A stretch of 64,000 nucleotides of DNA from Typhlomys cinereus. Its lineage: Eukaryota > Chordata > Mammalia > Rodentia > Platacanthomyidae. A program made the translations under genes and the position numbers. Position 1 is the first letter of the stretch. Each line of letters opens with the position of its first letter. Positions 32,293-44,083 of this stretch are shown piece by piece. Below the pieces are notes generated by a model. It did not search any database. It worked only from the letters and a program-made list of their open reading frames with translations, and had not been told where the DNA came from. The DNA lies in NCBI GenBank assembly GCA_023101885.1, contig JALPQD010000116.1:62001-126000 (forward strand), in the 5' to 3' direction.

Positions 32293-32549
32293 CACATGTA
32301 GGTATGGGAGTATGTGGGGGGTGGTAATAGAGGAGGGCACTGTGTGTACCTGTGAAGGCCCAAGGGTGACATCAGCAATCACCCTGGATTGCTCTACCTC
32401 TTTTCTTGCTTTGCTCTGGGGTTTCCCAGTCTCCACCTTCTAGAGCCAGAAGTGCAGGCCGCCACCATTTCTGCCCAGCATCCAAACTTAGGTCCTCTTG
32501 TTTTTAAGGCAAGGGCTGAATTAACTCTGGAGACATCTCTCCAGTCCTC
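32293..32549 (-). mobile_element. SINE family A, minus strand
   Basis: agggcactgtgtgtacctgt, gaaggcccaagggtgacatc, accctggattgctctacctc, and diverged head complement gacatctctccagtcc. Confidence 0.85.
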
Positions 32550-32574
32550 TTGTCTTTCTCTTCCTTTGCCATGG

Positions 32575-32692
32575 GATCCCATGTAGCCGAGGCTGGCCTC
32601 ATATTCATATAACTGAGGCTAGTGTTGAACTCCTGATCTTTCTGTCTGCTCTTCTCTGGTGCTAGGATTGCATCTGCACCTCAACTGGCTCA
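32575..32692 (-). mobile_element. B1 SINE, minus strand
   Basis: gatcccatgtagccgaggct, gttgaactcctgatctttct, tggtgctaggattgcatctg. Confidence 0.65.
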
Positions 32693-33485
32693 AGAAGCAT
32701 TTAAAAAAAAAAAAAAAAAAAAGGGCTGTAGAGTCTGAGAAGCATGCAAAAACTGTGGAGGACCTGAAATAACAAGGACGTGTGACCCCCCTCCCCACCA
32801 GGAGCTCCAGAAGAGGTCTGAGGACCTGCCAAGGAGTCTAGTGTGCTTGAAGCTCACTGGTGCCTGAGCTGAAGCCTAGCAGGGACGGCCCAGGGAGTGG
32901 AGAGCCCTTTCTTCTGTTAAGCGTGGAAGGAGGTTGCTAGGTAGGGGGCGGCGGCTGCTAAGCTGAGGTTCTGTCTGTCCCAACCTGGACCTGGTGCGTC
33001 TCAGGAGGTTGTTCAGGGCCAGGCAGCTTTGCACGCCCTCGTCTTCTTCCCAGACACTTGCCAGAGGGTCACAGTGTATTGTCTTCACCAAGGCTCAGAT
33101 GGACCCAGGGAGGTGGCTTCCCCTCCCCATGACCCGATGGTCTGTGGTTCTGCTGGACCCTAACCTGTCATGGGAACTCATCAAGCAGGTTTAAGAGCAG
33201 AGCCTTGTGTTGGTAAAGGACAAAAATAAAAAGAGTGGGCACCTTTTACTTCTTCCTCCACTGCACTTGAACTCATCCTCCCCTCCCACCCCCCAGGGAA
33301 GTGTGTTCTGAATAGGGCTGGAGTCATTCCAACCAACTGACCTGGAAGTGCACATACCAGAGACTAACCCCCTCAATAACGAGTCCAACTGGGAAGAAGT
33401 ATGCGTCATGAATGACATACACGGAGTACTTACGTGAGTGTTTGGAGAGTAAGGGATGCCAGAGGTCCCTTACCGAAACACATAA
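32693..33485 (+). other. Intron 1, unassigned
   Basis: Begins with an A run (32702-32721). The rest is mixed sequence with no repeat I can name. Confidence 0.4.
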
Positions 33486-33489
33486 ATCA

Positions 33490-33680
33490 GTGAATGAAGC
33501 TCGGTTGATAGTGATTGCTTAAATGTGCATGAAACCCTGGGTTGATCCCTTGTGCTTTGCAAACTGGGAGTGGTGGCTCAGACTTACAGCTTTAATCCCA
33601 GCATCTTGGGAGTGGAAGCAGGATGACCAGAAGTTCAAGATTATCCTCAGCTGTATAGCAAGTTTGAGGACAACCTGAGG
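33490..33680 (+). mobile_element. B4 SINE (ID head fused to B1)
   Basis: ID-like head (tgaagctcggttgatagtga, ccctgggttgatcccttgtg) joined to B1 (gggagtggtggctcagactt, ctttaatcccagcatcttgg). Confidence 0.72.
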
Positions 33681-33880
33681 AAGAGAGAGAGAGAGAGAGA
33701 AGGAAGTAAGGAAGTAAAGGAAGTAAGGAAAGGAATGAAGTTAATGAAGTAATAGCTACGAATAATAGGAGAGACGATCGCTCTCTCGATCCCAATACAC
33801 TAACTCAAATCCATCCAATCAATCCCATCACCGCAATACCGCACTCCCTCCCCTCCATCGCCTCCATCCCTCCACCTCAG
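33681..33880. repeat. Degenerate purine microsatellite turning into pyrimidine-rich CCATC repeats
   Basis: (GA)n and GGAAGTAA units at 33681-33740, followed after 33790 by ccatccaatcaatcccatca and ctccctcccctccatcgcct. The strand bias flips within 100 bp. Confidence 0.7.
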
Positions 33881-33939
33881 CTAAAAGCATGGCTCCATTG
33901 TTTAATTCTCACCTCCCATAAGCCGAATGCCCAGCTTCT

Positions 33940-34160
33940 ACGATAAACATTATGCCGGTGGACTCAACAGATGGTCCTTTAATTCCAGCCCTTGTGGCAG
34001 AGTCTGGAAAACCCCAGAGCAAAGCAATAAGAAAGTAGAACAATCCAGGATGATTCCTAATGTCACCCTTGGACTTCCATAGGCACCTGCAGTGGCCTTT
34101 TCTACACACACTCATACATACCCACATACATGTACATTCCCATACTTACACATGCAAAAG
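33940..34160 (+). mobile_element. SINE family A, 5'-truncated
   Basis: agcccttgtggcagagtctg, gaaaaccccagagcaaagca, atccaggatgattcctaatg, cccttggacttccataggca, then a CA-rich tail. Confidence 0.82.
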
Positions 34161-34240
34161 AAAAAAAAAGTGAAAGAAGGGAAGAAGGGAGGAAGAGGGA
34201 AAGAGGAGAAGAGGGAAGGGAGGGAGGTAGGAGGGAGGAG
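34161..34240. repeat. Polypurine tract, about 80 bp
   Basis: Almost only A and G (gaagggaagaagggaggaag and similar), a continuation of the tail of the preceding SINE. Confidence 0.88.
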
Positions 34241-34329
34241 TGAATGGAGGATTTTGCTAGCTTTTTCGTCCGCGACTTATTCTTTCTTTGCATTCCGTCA
34301 CTTCGCCTGTGCCTGCCCTGCTTCTGGCC

Positions 34330-34558
34330 TATCCTATCCGTCCGTCCTTCATTCCTTAAGTCTTCCTTCCTGCCTTTTTCTTTTCCTTCTCTTTTTTATG
34401 TCCCTATTCTCGTCCCTCGGCCTCCGCCTCACCTCCTCTCAGCCCCCCCTCATCCCCCTTCTTGCGTCATTCCTTTCATGCCTCCCTTCCTCCCCCCTCC
34501 CCCCTCCGCCCTCCCCCAGCTCTCTCCTCCTTTCCCAGTTCTTCCCCCTTTCCATCCA
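34330..34558. repeat. Polypyrimidine-rich region, about 230 bp
   Basis: C/T-rich on the same strand (tccttcctgcctttttcttt, ctcccccctcccccctccgc), starting about 90 bp after a purine tract, so the two could pair in part. Confidence 0.8.
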
Positions 34559-35949
34559 ATAGGTACCACTAGATTCCCAGGTAATATCAGCAGCCTAGAG
34601 ATGTCAAGCGAAGCGCGACTGCCTTGGCACACCAGGACACGCATGGACTTGGAGCAGAGCCAGGTAGCCGTGGTAACAGCAGAGTTTGCACCAGGCTCCC
34701 TGGTGTGAGTCTGGCATATAGCCAATGTCCGTGAAGGTTCGTCTGGAATGTTCCAGATGAAGGATGTTTTAGCTATTGAAATGACTAGGATGGAAGTTGG
34801 TAGGGATATATCAAGCCCACCATATCCCAGATAGTCTGGTTTTGATGGACACTGATCAAAAACTCACAAAAGGGCATTTCATTTGAAAGGTGGTTTCAGC
34901 AGTATTGTGTCTGTCCAAGGATAGGACAGTAAAGCCAAGTAAGTTAGACTATTCTGCCTTTCTTCATCATAATAATCGTTTTTGAATGTAGTTTCAGGTG
35001 TTTAGGTAATTAAAACGAATATGCACAAGAATGTCCCTGTCACCTCTGTGAATACCAGGCACGGTATTCACAGGCTCACAAAGGAGCACATCCGTGTGCT
35101 TGCCTGTAGCCTCTCTGCTTCCAGCCCAGAGGAACTCCAAGACCAAGACCAAGCTGCTCTGCCTCCTGATGTATTCTCCCAGTGATGTATTTCATGCTCC
35201 TTCCCATGTAGCATTATAGAAAGTTGTTCCCCTTCACTCATTCTTCTCAGAAGATACCCCACCTGATATTGCCTTTCTAAACAATATGCATCCCTAACCA
35301 ACCACTTTGCATATGTGCACAAATAAAACTTGCAACCAGGAGTCTCTACATTTACAAATTCATGATTTCAGTCTCAGTTTCTGGAATACTGGGATTGCAG
35401 AAATTTCTCTTTTCTTATTTGTGTGTCTTTCTTTCTTTCATCCTTTTCTTCTCCGCTCCTCTTTTCCTCTCTCCCTTCCCCTCCTCCTCCTCCTTCTTCT
35501 CTCTTTCTCTTTCATTAGGTTATATCTTCAAATTTTACCAATGTAAATTCTGTTCAGAATTTTCCAAAAATGCTGATTTCTCTCCACTCTTGCCAAGATG
35601 TGTTTCATCAGTATTCTCTTTATCTTTCCAGCAAATGAAGGAAGCCATTGCCTGTGTAAATTTTTTTTATTTTCTAGGAAGCATCAATGTCTTTTCAGGC
35701 TGGTCACCTGTTTATACATATTTGACAAAATTCCCTGCAGAACCTTTGTCTGCTTTTTTCCCTTAGTGATGTGTCATGACTTCTCAGACACAAAAGCTGT
35801 CCTCCCGCCCACCCCGTCGTCTCTCTTACTTTTTTCCCTCCACTTTTCATTTGTCTTTTGATTTGTTCAGTGTTTTTTTTTTTTTTTCTCTCACATGAAA
35901 CCTTGACATTTTCTATGTAGTAGCTTGACCATCTTAGAAAGACCTTTCC
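34559..35949 (+). other. Intron 1, unassigned with an internal pyrimidine tract
   Basis: Contains a C/T-rich run at 35408-35516 (ctcctcctcctccttcttct) and a T15 run near 35873. Otherwise no repeat family recognised. Confidence 0.45.
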
Positions 35950-36161
35950 CTGACTGGAGAGATGGCTCAAGGGTTAAGACTCTGCCTCATAAGCAGAAGG
36001 TCCTGAGTTCAGATCCCAGGTCTCACCTAAAAAGCACCAGACAGCCTTAATGTCTGGCCCTGGTGGGCGGAGCCTGGGAAATCCCAGAGTAAAGCAAGAA
36101 GGAGGTAGAAACAATCTAGGATGATTCTCAAAGTCACCTTTGGTCCTCCACAGGGACAGTG

Positions 36162-36192
<31 letters not shown>

Positions 36193-36215
36193 CACCACAC
36201 ACAAAGTTTAAAAAA
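35950..36215 (+). mobile_element. SINE family A, older copy
   Basis: Head gactggagagatggctcaag, gaaggtcctgagttcagatc, ggtgggcggagcctgggaaa, atctaggatgattctcaaag, with a (TC)n then CA tail. Confidence 0.88.
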
Positions 36216-36299
36216 AAAGAAGGTAAATAAACCTTCACCATTTCAAGATTCTATGTATTTCAAAAAGTCCTATCCTGGTAGTAAGCGTTTTAAAAAAAA

Positions 36300-36500
36300 T
36301 ACTTTGCTTTATTTGAGAAAGAGAGAGAGAGAGGAGAGAGCGCTCACGCTTATTCACATGCATGCCATGGCAGCACATGGGTGGAGGTCACAGGACAACT
36401 TTCAGAAGTCAGCTCATCAGTTCTTTCCTTCTTTTGGGGATTGAACTCAGGTTGCCAGATTTGCAAGCAGGTACTTTACCTCTGAGCCATCTTGGCAGCC
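36300..36500 (-). mobile_element. B3/B2-type SINE, minus strand
   Basis: (GA)n start, gggtggaggtcacaggacaa, gggattgaactcaggttgcc, tctgagccatcttggcagcc. Confidence 0.75.
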
Positions 36501-36568
36501 CGTGCCAGTAAGCATATGTTTAATGGATTTCCTTGTTTGTTTTTGCTTAGTTTACTGTCCTGGAATTT

Positions 36569-36841
36569 GTGTGTGGTGTGTGTGTGTGTGTATAGCAGAA
36601 AGCACTGTGTGTCCCTGTGGGAAACCAAGGGTGACTTTGAGAATCATCCTCGATTGCTTCTACCTCCTTCTTGCTTTGCTCTAGCATTTCCCAGTCTCCA
36701 GCCACCAGGGCCAGAGGTCTAAGCCATTGCCATTTCTGCCTGGTGTTTTTTTTTTTTTTTTTTAACATGGGACCTGGGATCCAAACTTGGGACCTTCTGC
36801 TTGTAAGACAGAGTCTTAACCCCTGAACCACCTCTCCGGCC
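36569..36841 (-). mobile_element. SINE family A, minus strand, with TSD
   Basis: (TG)n start, agcactgtgtgtccctgtgg, atcctcgattgcttctacct, an internal T17 tract, and head complement ctgaaccacctctccggcc. The 14-bp flanking direct repeats at 36555-36568 and 36842-36855 (ctgtcctggaattt versus ctgtcctggagttt) differ by one base. Confidence 0.92.
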
Positions 36842-36923
36842 CTGTCCTGGAGTTTTTTGATAATGAAAAACAAGATAGTGGTTATTAAGCTTTGCTGGTT
36901 GTCCCACTAAATTTATGCAATAA

Positions 36924-37193
36924 CCTGTGTGTGTATGTGTGTGTGTGTGTATTAGACTGGATGGACTCTGTGACCTTACGGAGGACCAAGGGTGACTTTG
37001 GGAATCATCCTGGATTGCTTCTACCTCCTTTTTGCTTTGCCCTGGGATTTCCCAGGATTGAGCACAAGGCCCGGAAGTTCAGTCCACAGCCATTTCCACC
37101 GGGTGTTTTTTTAAAACATGCAGTCTGGGATAGAAACTCAGAACCTTCTGCTTGTGAGGCAGAGATTTAATCCCTGAGCCATCTCTCTCACCC
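36924..37193 (-). mobile_element. SINE family A, minus strand
   Basis: (TG)n start, ttacggaggaccaagggtga, atcatcctggattgcttcta, and head complement ccctgagccatctctctcac. Three SINEs in the same orientation follow one another at 36.3-37.2 kb. Confidence 0.87.
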
Positions 37194-37989
37194 AAGACCC
37201 TGTCTTTAAAATGAATAATGAAACAAAGAAAAAGACTTGCTAATCTTGCTTTAGATTTTCAGGTTAATGTTTTCATTCCAAACAAGATCAGTTCCATTAG
37301 GGGAAACTAAGGGCAGGGCAGGAGTCACCCTGGATTGTCGTGAACCTTGGGGACGTAGCTGATCTGAGCTTCAGAGGACTGGGCAGCTCAGCTTGCTGGA
37401 AACCCCGTGGTCAGGTATCTAGAACAAGGAGGAAGCCAGTTCAGGGAGTCCTGTGAATACGGTAGACTCCAGTTTCAGGCTCCTGCTGGGGTTGGAAGGT
37501 CGGCTAAGCAGTGATTGAACGCATGTGATCCCAGCTGGAGACAGGGGAGGCGTGAAAGGAAAATATGGAAGCAACTTTGCCCTTAAACTTAGCATGGGAG
37601 TGGGTGCTATACACTTACAGGCCGAGGTATACAGGCATGTGGGTGCCCAGAGGCCAAGAGGACTGGAAACAGCCACGTTTACTAGCAGGTAGTCTGACAT
37701 CTCTTCTGCAGAGTCCTGAAAGTCTCAGATTTCTTGTCCTTCACTGGAGGAACTAATTAAAAACAGACTTCTGGCATAAGGGAAGTGTTCTCTATCTTGA
37801 TTTGGCCATTGGCTGTAAGGACACATGCCACCGTCAGGACTTACCAAGTTACACCTTTAACAATGAGAAATAAAAGAAAGCACATAAATTTAATGTAGGC
37901 TTCATAATCACTCCTCAGGATGTGACCTTGTAATCACAAGAGTTATATATTAGTGTCCACAAACATTTTAAGACATGCTTTCAGCCGGA
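37194..37989 (+). other. Intron 1, unassigned
   Basis: No repeat family recognised. Confidence 0.4.
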
Positions 37990-38189
37990 AACGAGAGGCT
38001 GGGGGTGTGGTTCCGTTCCGTTTGTAGAGCACTTGTCCAGAATCCTGGGTTCCATCTCAGCACCACATCAAACAGATACGGAAGAACATGCCGTAATCCC
38101 AGCACTTGGGAGGTTGGAGGCAGGGGAGTCAGAAGGTCATATCCAAGGTTATTCCTCATTTGAAGCCAGTTTGGTCTACATGAGAGCCT
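37990..38189 (+). mobile_element. B4 SINE (ID head fused to B1)
   Basis: aggctgggggtgtggttccg head, atcctgggttccatctcagc, then B1 body ccgtaatcccagcacttggg and aggttggaggcaggggagtc. Confidence 0.76.
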
Positions 38190-38335
38190 GTGTTAAAGAA
38201 AAGAAGAAAGAGAGAAAGAGAGAAAGGCAGAGAGGGAGGAGAAGAGGAGGATAAGGGAAGGGAGGGGAGGGAAAAGGAGGAAGGGAGGGAGGGTAAAAGG
38301 TACAGAGGGAGAAAGAAAGAGGGAGAGAGAAGAGA
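38190..38335. repeat. Polypurine tract, about 145 bp
   Basis: A/G with very few interruptions (gaagaaagagagaaagagag, gggaggggagggaaaaggag). Begins at the 3' end of the B4 SINE. Confidence 0.92.
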
Positions 38336-38569
38336 GTGTGAATGATAAAATGTCATAGTGGGGAAGCAGGTCTCTTTGTGGTGAATTCTTTCAGCCATGT
38401 TGCATGCTTAAAATTTTTCCTAGGGACACATTGGAAGCAATATGTAATAACTACCTCATGGGAATCACTCAGATATGTTCTCAAAAGAGTAACGGGGAAA
38501 GAAAGTAGCAGGTAGGGGGAGAATGGTTACAAGCAGTAGAGGATAACACCATGAACCATTTGGATCACA

Positions 38570-38910
38570 AAGCATACCGATTAGATGTCTTAAAACAACA
38601 GGAATTTATTCTGTCATCTCCTGGAGTTGGGCAGTTGATGTGATCAGCAGGACTGGTCCCTTCTAAAGACTCCAAAGGCGAACATGTCCCCAATGGTTCC
38701 CAACTCCTGGAGAGACTGCCGTGTTTTGGATTCTGGGCTTGCAGACTCCACTTGCTGCCTCCCTCTCTACACGGGGTTCTTCCTCCTGGTTCCATGTCTC
38801 TGTCTCCAAATTTCTCTCATTTGCTAAGACAGTCGTATCAAACTGTCCTCAATAAAGTATGACCTATTTTCCAAATAAAGTCACATTCATAGAGTCTAAG
38901 TAGACATGAA
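38570..38910 (-). repeat. Ancient mammalian interspersed repeat
   Basis: ttaaaacaacaggaatttat, actggtcccttctaaagact, ctgtctccaaatttctctca, tccaaataaagtcacattca. Blocks correspond in reverse to those at 4340-4560. Family not named. Confidence 0.5.
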
Positions 38911-38992
38911 TTTGGATGAGGGGGACACTCATCGTTCCCCGCCCCCACACCTCCCAGTTAGAGATACCGTTTGAGAATAAAAGCACATGCAA

Positions 38993-39135
38993 CTAGTTCT
39001 GGAAGATGGCTTAGCGGGTAAGAGTTCTTGCTCTTCAAGCGTGACAACCTGGTTCAAATGGCCTCTGTGTGTGCACATATACCACACATATACACTACAC
39101 GCATGCAGACATAATAATATTTAAAAACATGCACT
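38993..39135 (+). mobile_element. B2-type SINE, short
   Basis: gttctggaagatggcttagc, ttgctcttcaagcgtgacaa, and a CA-type tail ending in aataatattta. Confidence 0.65.
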
Positions 39136-39949
39136 AAAGAATGATGATTTAATATAAAGTGGAAAGAAGGAGATGGAGAGAGAGAGAGAGAGAGATTGTG
39201 ATTGAAATTCTCAAGCTACTCTCCCAACCCACAAAATGAGACTCACTGGAGACAAGACCCAAAATCTGCTAGTCACAATCTCAGGAACACCATTATGTTC
39301 TGAAGGGAAAATGGGAGGTACTGACGGTGGCCAGGAGGGGGAGAAGTTGGAGGACGGGTCTCATGGGATCCCTAAGCAGTCAGTGTCCCTCATGTTGCGT
39401 GGCGCTTGGTTCAGGCAATTGTTCAGAGACAGAGACACAAGCCCAAGGCCGGGAGTCCAAGGGCCACGCTGCTGTCCTGACTCTGCATCTCACGACCATG
39501 CAACTTGGAGCAGGTCACCTCACCTTACTCCTCCCGCACAGGACCACGTGGGGCTACGCGAAGTCTGTAAAACAGAACAAGGGACAAACTGCAGCTGGGA
39601 GTTCTCAGTGTCTTGGCTTCTGCCTTTGCTGAGAAGCCAAGTGGTAAGGGGTGAATGTTTTGAAAACCTGAGTTGCAGAGTGCTTTGGACCCCCTAAGGA
39701 AAGACCACCTTGGAGACCCTGGAAAATCAGGGGCACTCTGGTCACTCAGGATTGCAGGGCTGGTGGGGTCTATCTGCTGTGACCTGCTTGCCCCCATTAC
39801 TCACCTAGTCAAGGAAGGACAGCTTCTAGTTCCCTGGGGCTCTTGGGGCTACCTTGGCTTTTCCATCAGTTTTCCTTCTACGCAAACTGAGCGTTGTGGA
39901 CGCCTCCTCTGTGCCTGGCATTGTGCTTGCTGTTCAGGGGTCAAGGAAA
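39136..39949 (+). other. Intron 1, unassigned
   Basis: A (GA)n run near 39175-39195. The remainder is single-copy-looking with no gene signal recognised. Confidence 0.4.
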
Positions 39950-40246
39950 CGGCCTAGCAGGCAGAAGTGCTTGTCACACAAGCCTGGCTGCCTGAGTTCA
40001 GATTCCTGGAATCCGTTTTTTTTTTTCTTTTGAAAGAAAAAACGCCATGTGTAATCCACATGTGTAACCAGCACTCTTTCAGTGAGATGGGAGAGAGAGA
40101 CAGGAGAATCACCCAGAAATTCACAGGCCAGCTATCCTGAAATAGGTATCACAGAGGCAGAAACAAGAAATGTAGTGCCTCAAGAGTGAAGAGAGGGTGG
40201 ACTCGTAAGCAGTTATTCTCTGACCTCTCTGCATGTACCATGGCAT

Positions 40247-40279
<33 letters not shown>

Positions 40280-40310
40280 ACACACACACTCACTCACTCA
40301 CTCACTCACT
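39950..40310 (+). mobile_element. B2-type SINE with (CA)n(CACT)n tail
   Basis: ggcctagcaggcagaagtgc, ctgcctgagttcagattcct, tgcatgtaccatggcatgta, and a tail of CA then ACTC units at 40242-40310. Confidence 0.68.
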
Positions 40311-40654
40311 GAATCCTGTTCTCATAGGGCTTACCTGTCCATAAAAAGAGACGAATATAATAAGCAGGTGGTAGCAAGTACTACAACCAGATGTAAATAC
40401 CCCATAGGAATGTCACACAACAGAAATAATAGGAAAGATAAGATCTTTCAGACCAGGGGGTGCAACACTGGCCCACAACAGGTGAGGTAGTCAGGAAAGT
40501 CATCTCCAAGGAGTGGATGTTGGTGGGTGAAACAGCTTTCACAAGAACATAGAGGTAAAAACCATTCCGGTTAAAGGGAACACCAAGTGCTAACTAAGGT
40601 CTTGAGGTCTGAACAGAAGGGATTTGGTAGGGAAGCAAGTTAATAACACAATGC

Positions 40655-40760
40655 AGGACGTCGTGGCACGCGCCCCGTAATGCCAGCGCTCAGTTGCAGG
40701 ACCATAGCCAGGAGTTTTAGGCCAGCCAGGGATGCAAAGTAAGCCCTGCCTCGAAACCCC
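40655..40760 (+). mobile_element. B1-derived fragment
   Basis: gtcgtggcacgcgccccgta, atgccagcgctcagttgcag, aggccagccagggatgcaaa. Confidence 0.6.
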
Positions 40761-40799
40761 CCTCCTTCGAAACTTAACCCGTAGGAGAGTGTGAAGGGT

Positions 40800-41640
40800 C
40801 CCTGGCGAGGTACAGTGGTAATTAGTGTCGTCATCCACCGAACCCCTGCTCAGCATTCAGGCAACCCCAGCAAAGATGGTTCTTGGTGCAGATGTAGCTC
40901 CCCGTGGCTCCCCGTGGCCTTGGTGCCACCATCTTTCCTCTGGAGTCCACACCCCTCCTGCCTGTCCTGGGCCCCTTGACACCAGATGTGTGGAGACACC
41001 TGGAGCCCCCACCTCCTGCAGCCTGCAGTGGGGGGGGGGTAGCTGGACGCAGGGCCCGGGTCACTATCCCCTTTCACAGAAAGGGTTTTCAGGCACAACG
41101 CAGGCTGAGGGATAAAAGGCCATCTGTCCGTCCCTCGGTGCCCAGCCCCGGCTTTCTCGAACAACATTCCTTTATGTGGCTCCCCCCACCCTCGGAGGCC
41201 CCCCCTGCCCCGCTGCACACTGCCCTCTTTCAGCCCACCTCTGTGCTGGGCTTGTTTGTTTGCGCTGCGGAGTGCAGACTCTCTGTGGTCCTCCCTGCTG
41301 TCTCCCGGCACACCCTCCAAGCGCACCCTCTGTGGGGGGAGGACAGGAGGAGGGTTGGAGGTTGGGGGGCAGAGACCCTGCCTAGAGGGTGTGTGGATAC
41401 CCCAGTGAGTCAGAGAGGAGAGGCAGGGGTAGGTGAAAAAAATCTCTGAGAAGCCCTGGAAGAGGGCTTCTCTCCAGCCCTCTTTAGAGACTGGCCTTTT
41501 AAGAGCGTCCACATAAGGAACCTGAACTCGCCGTACCTCAGTTTCCCCGTCTGTGGAGTGCTTCCTGCCAGTCCCTCGGGGAGATGTGTGAAGAAGTCAT
41601 TGAGATACTGACTTGCTGTGGAGGTGCTGCGGCCGTTCCG
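40800..41640 (+). other. GC-rich intron 1 segment without repeats
   Basis: Notably GC-rich and repeat-poor relative to its surroundings. Contains a G10 run near 41029-41038, a TEAD-type CATTCC at 41165-41170 and an AP-1 consensus TGAGTCA at 41406-41412. Long open frames on both strands (for example 220 codons on the minus strand, 40850-41512) reflect base composition. An intronic regulatory element is possible but unproven. Confidence 0.35.
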
Positions 41641-42514
41641 GGAGCTATGTGGTAGGGAGGGGGAGGCGTGGAGACAGTGAGTGTGAAATAGCCACTTTTG
41701 TGTGTGTGGTCCCTTCCCCAGCGCCACCCATCCTCCAGCATAGCCTGCTTTCCACCCACAACACTTCCAAGTTGGAGAAAACTGGAGAGTAGCTTCTCAG
41801 GCCCCAGGGAAGGGGAACAAGCCCCCTCTGGGCTTGGAAGGGATGCACTTGAATTTCTCTTCTGAGAGCTGTCTGCACAGGCTGCCACTGTCGACCTGGT
41901 AGGAGGGCTGGGTCGACCAGGGGACCCTGCGATCTCAGCATAGGGTGAAATGTGGATCCTGGCTGGATAGCCCCTTGGATGCCTCCCTCTCCTTCCTCTC
42001 CACCCGAGGCACACTGAGAACAGTCTTCGCACACGGAGCGTCTGGCCCAAAGGCTTCTGACGAGTACACCAGGTGTGCAAGTGTTTATATTCACCCACAT
42101 TAGGTTGCACCACAGCATTTGTTAAAATACAAGTCGGTGGCTGGGTCTGGATCCTAACAGAGTACTCACTTAACATGCTCAAGGCTCTTGGTCCTATTTC
42201 CGACACTACAAACAAAATATCTGAAAAATAGTAAAAATCCAGTTGCCTATTTCTCCTTGGAAATCATAATATCTAACAGCAGTGGGCCCTCTCCCCCATG
42301 ACCTTGATGTAAGTCAGAACTGCCCCCCACACACACACACACACTGACCCCCCAAGGCCTGGAGTGTCAATTTCTCTATAGTTTGCTCCATTCCTCTCAT
42401 TCTCCTGGATCACACGGGCACCAGGTATTGATAAAGCTTTGGCTCCTTCTGCTTTTCTCTGTGTCAGTGTCTCTAGTAAGAGGTATCTCTTTTTTTTTTT
42501 TTTTTTTGTCTGAG
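41641..42514 (+). other. Intron 1, unassigned
   Basis: Mixed sequence ending in a T17 run (about 42490-42507) just before an R1 repeat. No gene recognised. Confidence 0.4.
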
Positions 42515-42845
42515 TGATAGTTCATCTTCATTATCAACTTGACAGGAGTCACCTCTAGAGAACAGGTTTCCAGAAAGGTTTAACCTGTCAGGGAAGACCA
42601 CACAGACCGCCTGTCCACGGGTTGGCATTTAAGACTGAGTGAGAGGGAGAGAGCAGGCTGAGAGCAGCATCCATCTCTCTCTGCTTCCTCGCCCATGGGT
42701 GCCCCATAAGGCAACTGTGCCCATCTTGCCACCATGGCTTCCCTACCGTGTCAGACTGTAGCCTAAGCTGTAATCTAAATTAAGCCCTTCCAGCCTTAAG
42801 TTTCCGTGTCAGATATTTAGTCACGGCAACGAGAACAGAAACTAA
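42515..42845 (+). mobile_element. hAT-like nonautonomous DNA repeat, family R1
   Basis: ttatcaacttgacaggagtc, gtttaacctgtcagggaaga, gagagcaggctgagagcagc, ttgccaccatggcttcccta, aattaagcccttccagcctt, and acggcaacgagaacagaaac near the end. Corresponds block by block to 4717-5079. Confidence 0.6.
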
Positions 42846-42859
42846 TTGTTGCAATCACT

Positions 42860-43250
42860 CTGCACGCTGAAGATAAATTCAGGACAAAATGACTTACACC
42901 AGAACAAAGGGTTTTATTCTTGGCTCACAATTGCCCCAGCTACAATTCTTATTGCAACTTGGCAAAGGAGTCTGCACCAACATCAAAGGACCAAGGGACC
43001 TGGACACACCACATCCACAGGACTGCTAAGAGAGGGACCAACTTCCCTTGCCAGAGAGCAGGTTTGTCTAAGTATGCTGAAGAACAGCCAACTTGATCAG
43101 CCATTTTATTCACCTGCCCAGGGAATGCACTGGGGGTCCCCCCTATCAATCAATCTCCCGTGAGCATGTTCACTAATTCTTTTCTAATATGCCCACAGCT
43201 CTAGCCCTCAATTGTCAACTAGCACACTAGTGTCTAACTAGTACACTAAT
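42860..43250 (-). mobile_element. Rodent DNA-transposon-like repeat, family R2
   Basis: gaacaaagggttttattctt, tgccagagagcaggtttgtc, ttcacctgcccagggaatgc and the end ctctagccctcaattgtcaa match, in reverse, the R2 copies at 3303 and 59632. Confidence 0.55.
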
Positions 43251-44080
43251 AATGCATGGAGTTGCTTCTCGATTGCTCTTGTTTGAGGAGAGATCAGAAT
43301 AAGCATGGGTTTCAGTTTGTGGAAGGGAACACTATTCTCCTGCATGTTTAATCTTTGAACAAAGCAGGTCTGCATCATGGGCCACACCCTGTCTACTCCT
43401 ATTGGTGCTGCCAACTACTTAGCCTCTGAGAGTAGAGCAGGAAGTGGAGACGCCCTTACCACAGAGAACTGACTTCCTGTTCCAGGAGGAAAGTACTTGG
43501 CAGTGGACCCTAGACTAGACCTGCAGACCTTAGTCTAGAGCTGAGTTGGGTACAGGGAACTCAAAGGCCACCTTGCTTAGATTCCTCCCCTGCCCCAGGC
43601 TGTCTCTGAGAGACAAGGATATTGAAGGGCCTGGCTTGGGAGTTCAGAGAGCTGCCAGGTGACATCTGCTAGGTGCTCCGCTTTGGGGCCGGGGAGTTCT
43701 AAATGCAGTGTGACAGAGCTGACTGAGGAGAGAGGCCAGAAGAGCCAATGGTGTGAGCAGAGGATCTTGGCCACAAGACAAAAGAAGGGAGGAAGCCTAA
43801 ACCCTTCTCTCACCTTCCCCCTATCGGCTGGTACATTGATGAATCATGTCATTCAGCCAGTGCCAGCTCTGGGTCCACGCCTCCCAGCGTGAGCAAGACA
43901 AGCAGGGGCCCAGCCTCCAGGAAGTTGGGGGCTAGCTCACTCGAGAGACAAGGCACAGGCAGGTAGGATGGAGAGAGAGCAAGATGCTCTCAGTCCTGGG
44001 CATCTGACCACCAAAGTGCTACTTCCCACTGTGGAGAGGTTCCTGTCTTGTGTCCTTCAGGTGAACCCTGGGAGAAATCA
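43251..44080 (+). other. Intron 1, unassigned
   Basis: No repeat family recognised. Confidence 0.4.
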
Positions 44081-44083
44081 GTC

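Noticed and set aside
40850..41512. 220-codon open frame on the minus strand and 181-codon frame on the plus strand
   Set aside because: GC-rich intron sequence with overlapping frames on both strands and no recognisable domain.
41538..42215. 225-codon open frame on the minus strand
   Set aside because: No domain, overlapping frames and no splice context; judged a chance open frame in GC-rich DNA.
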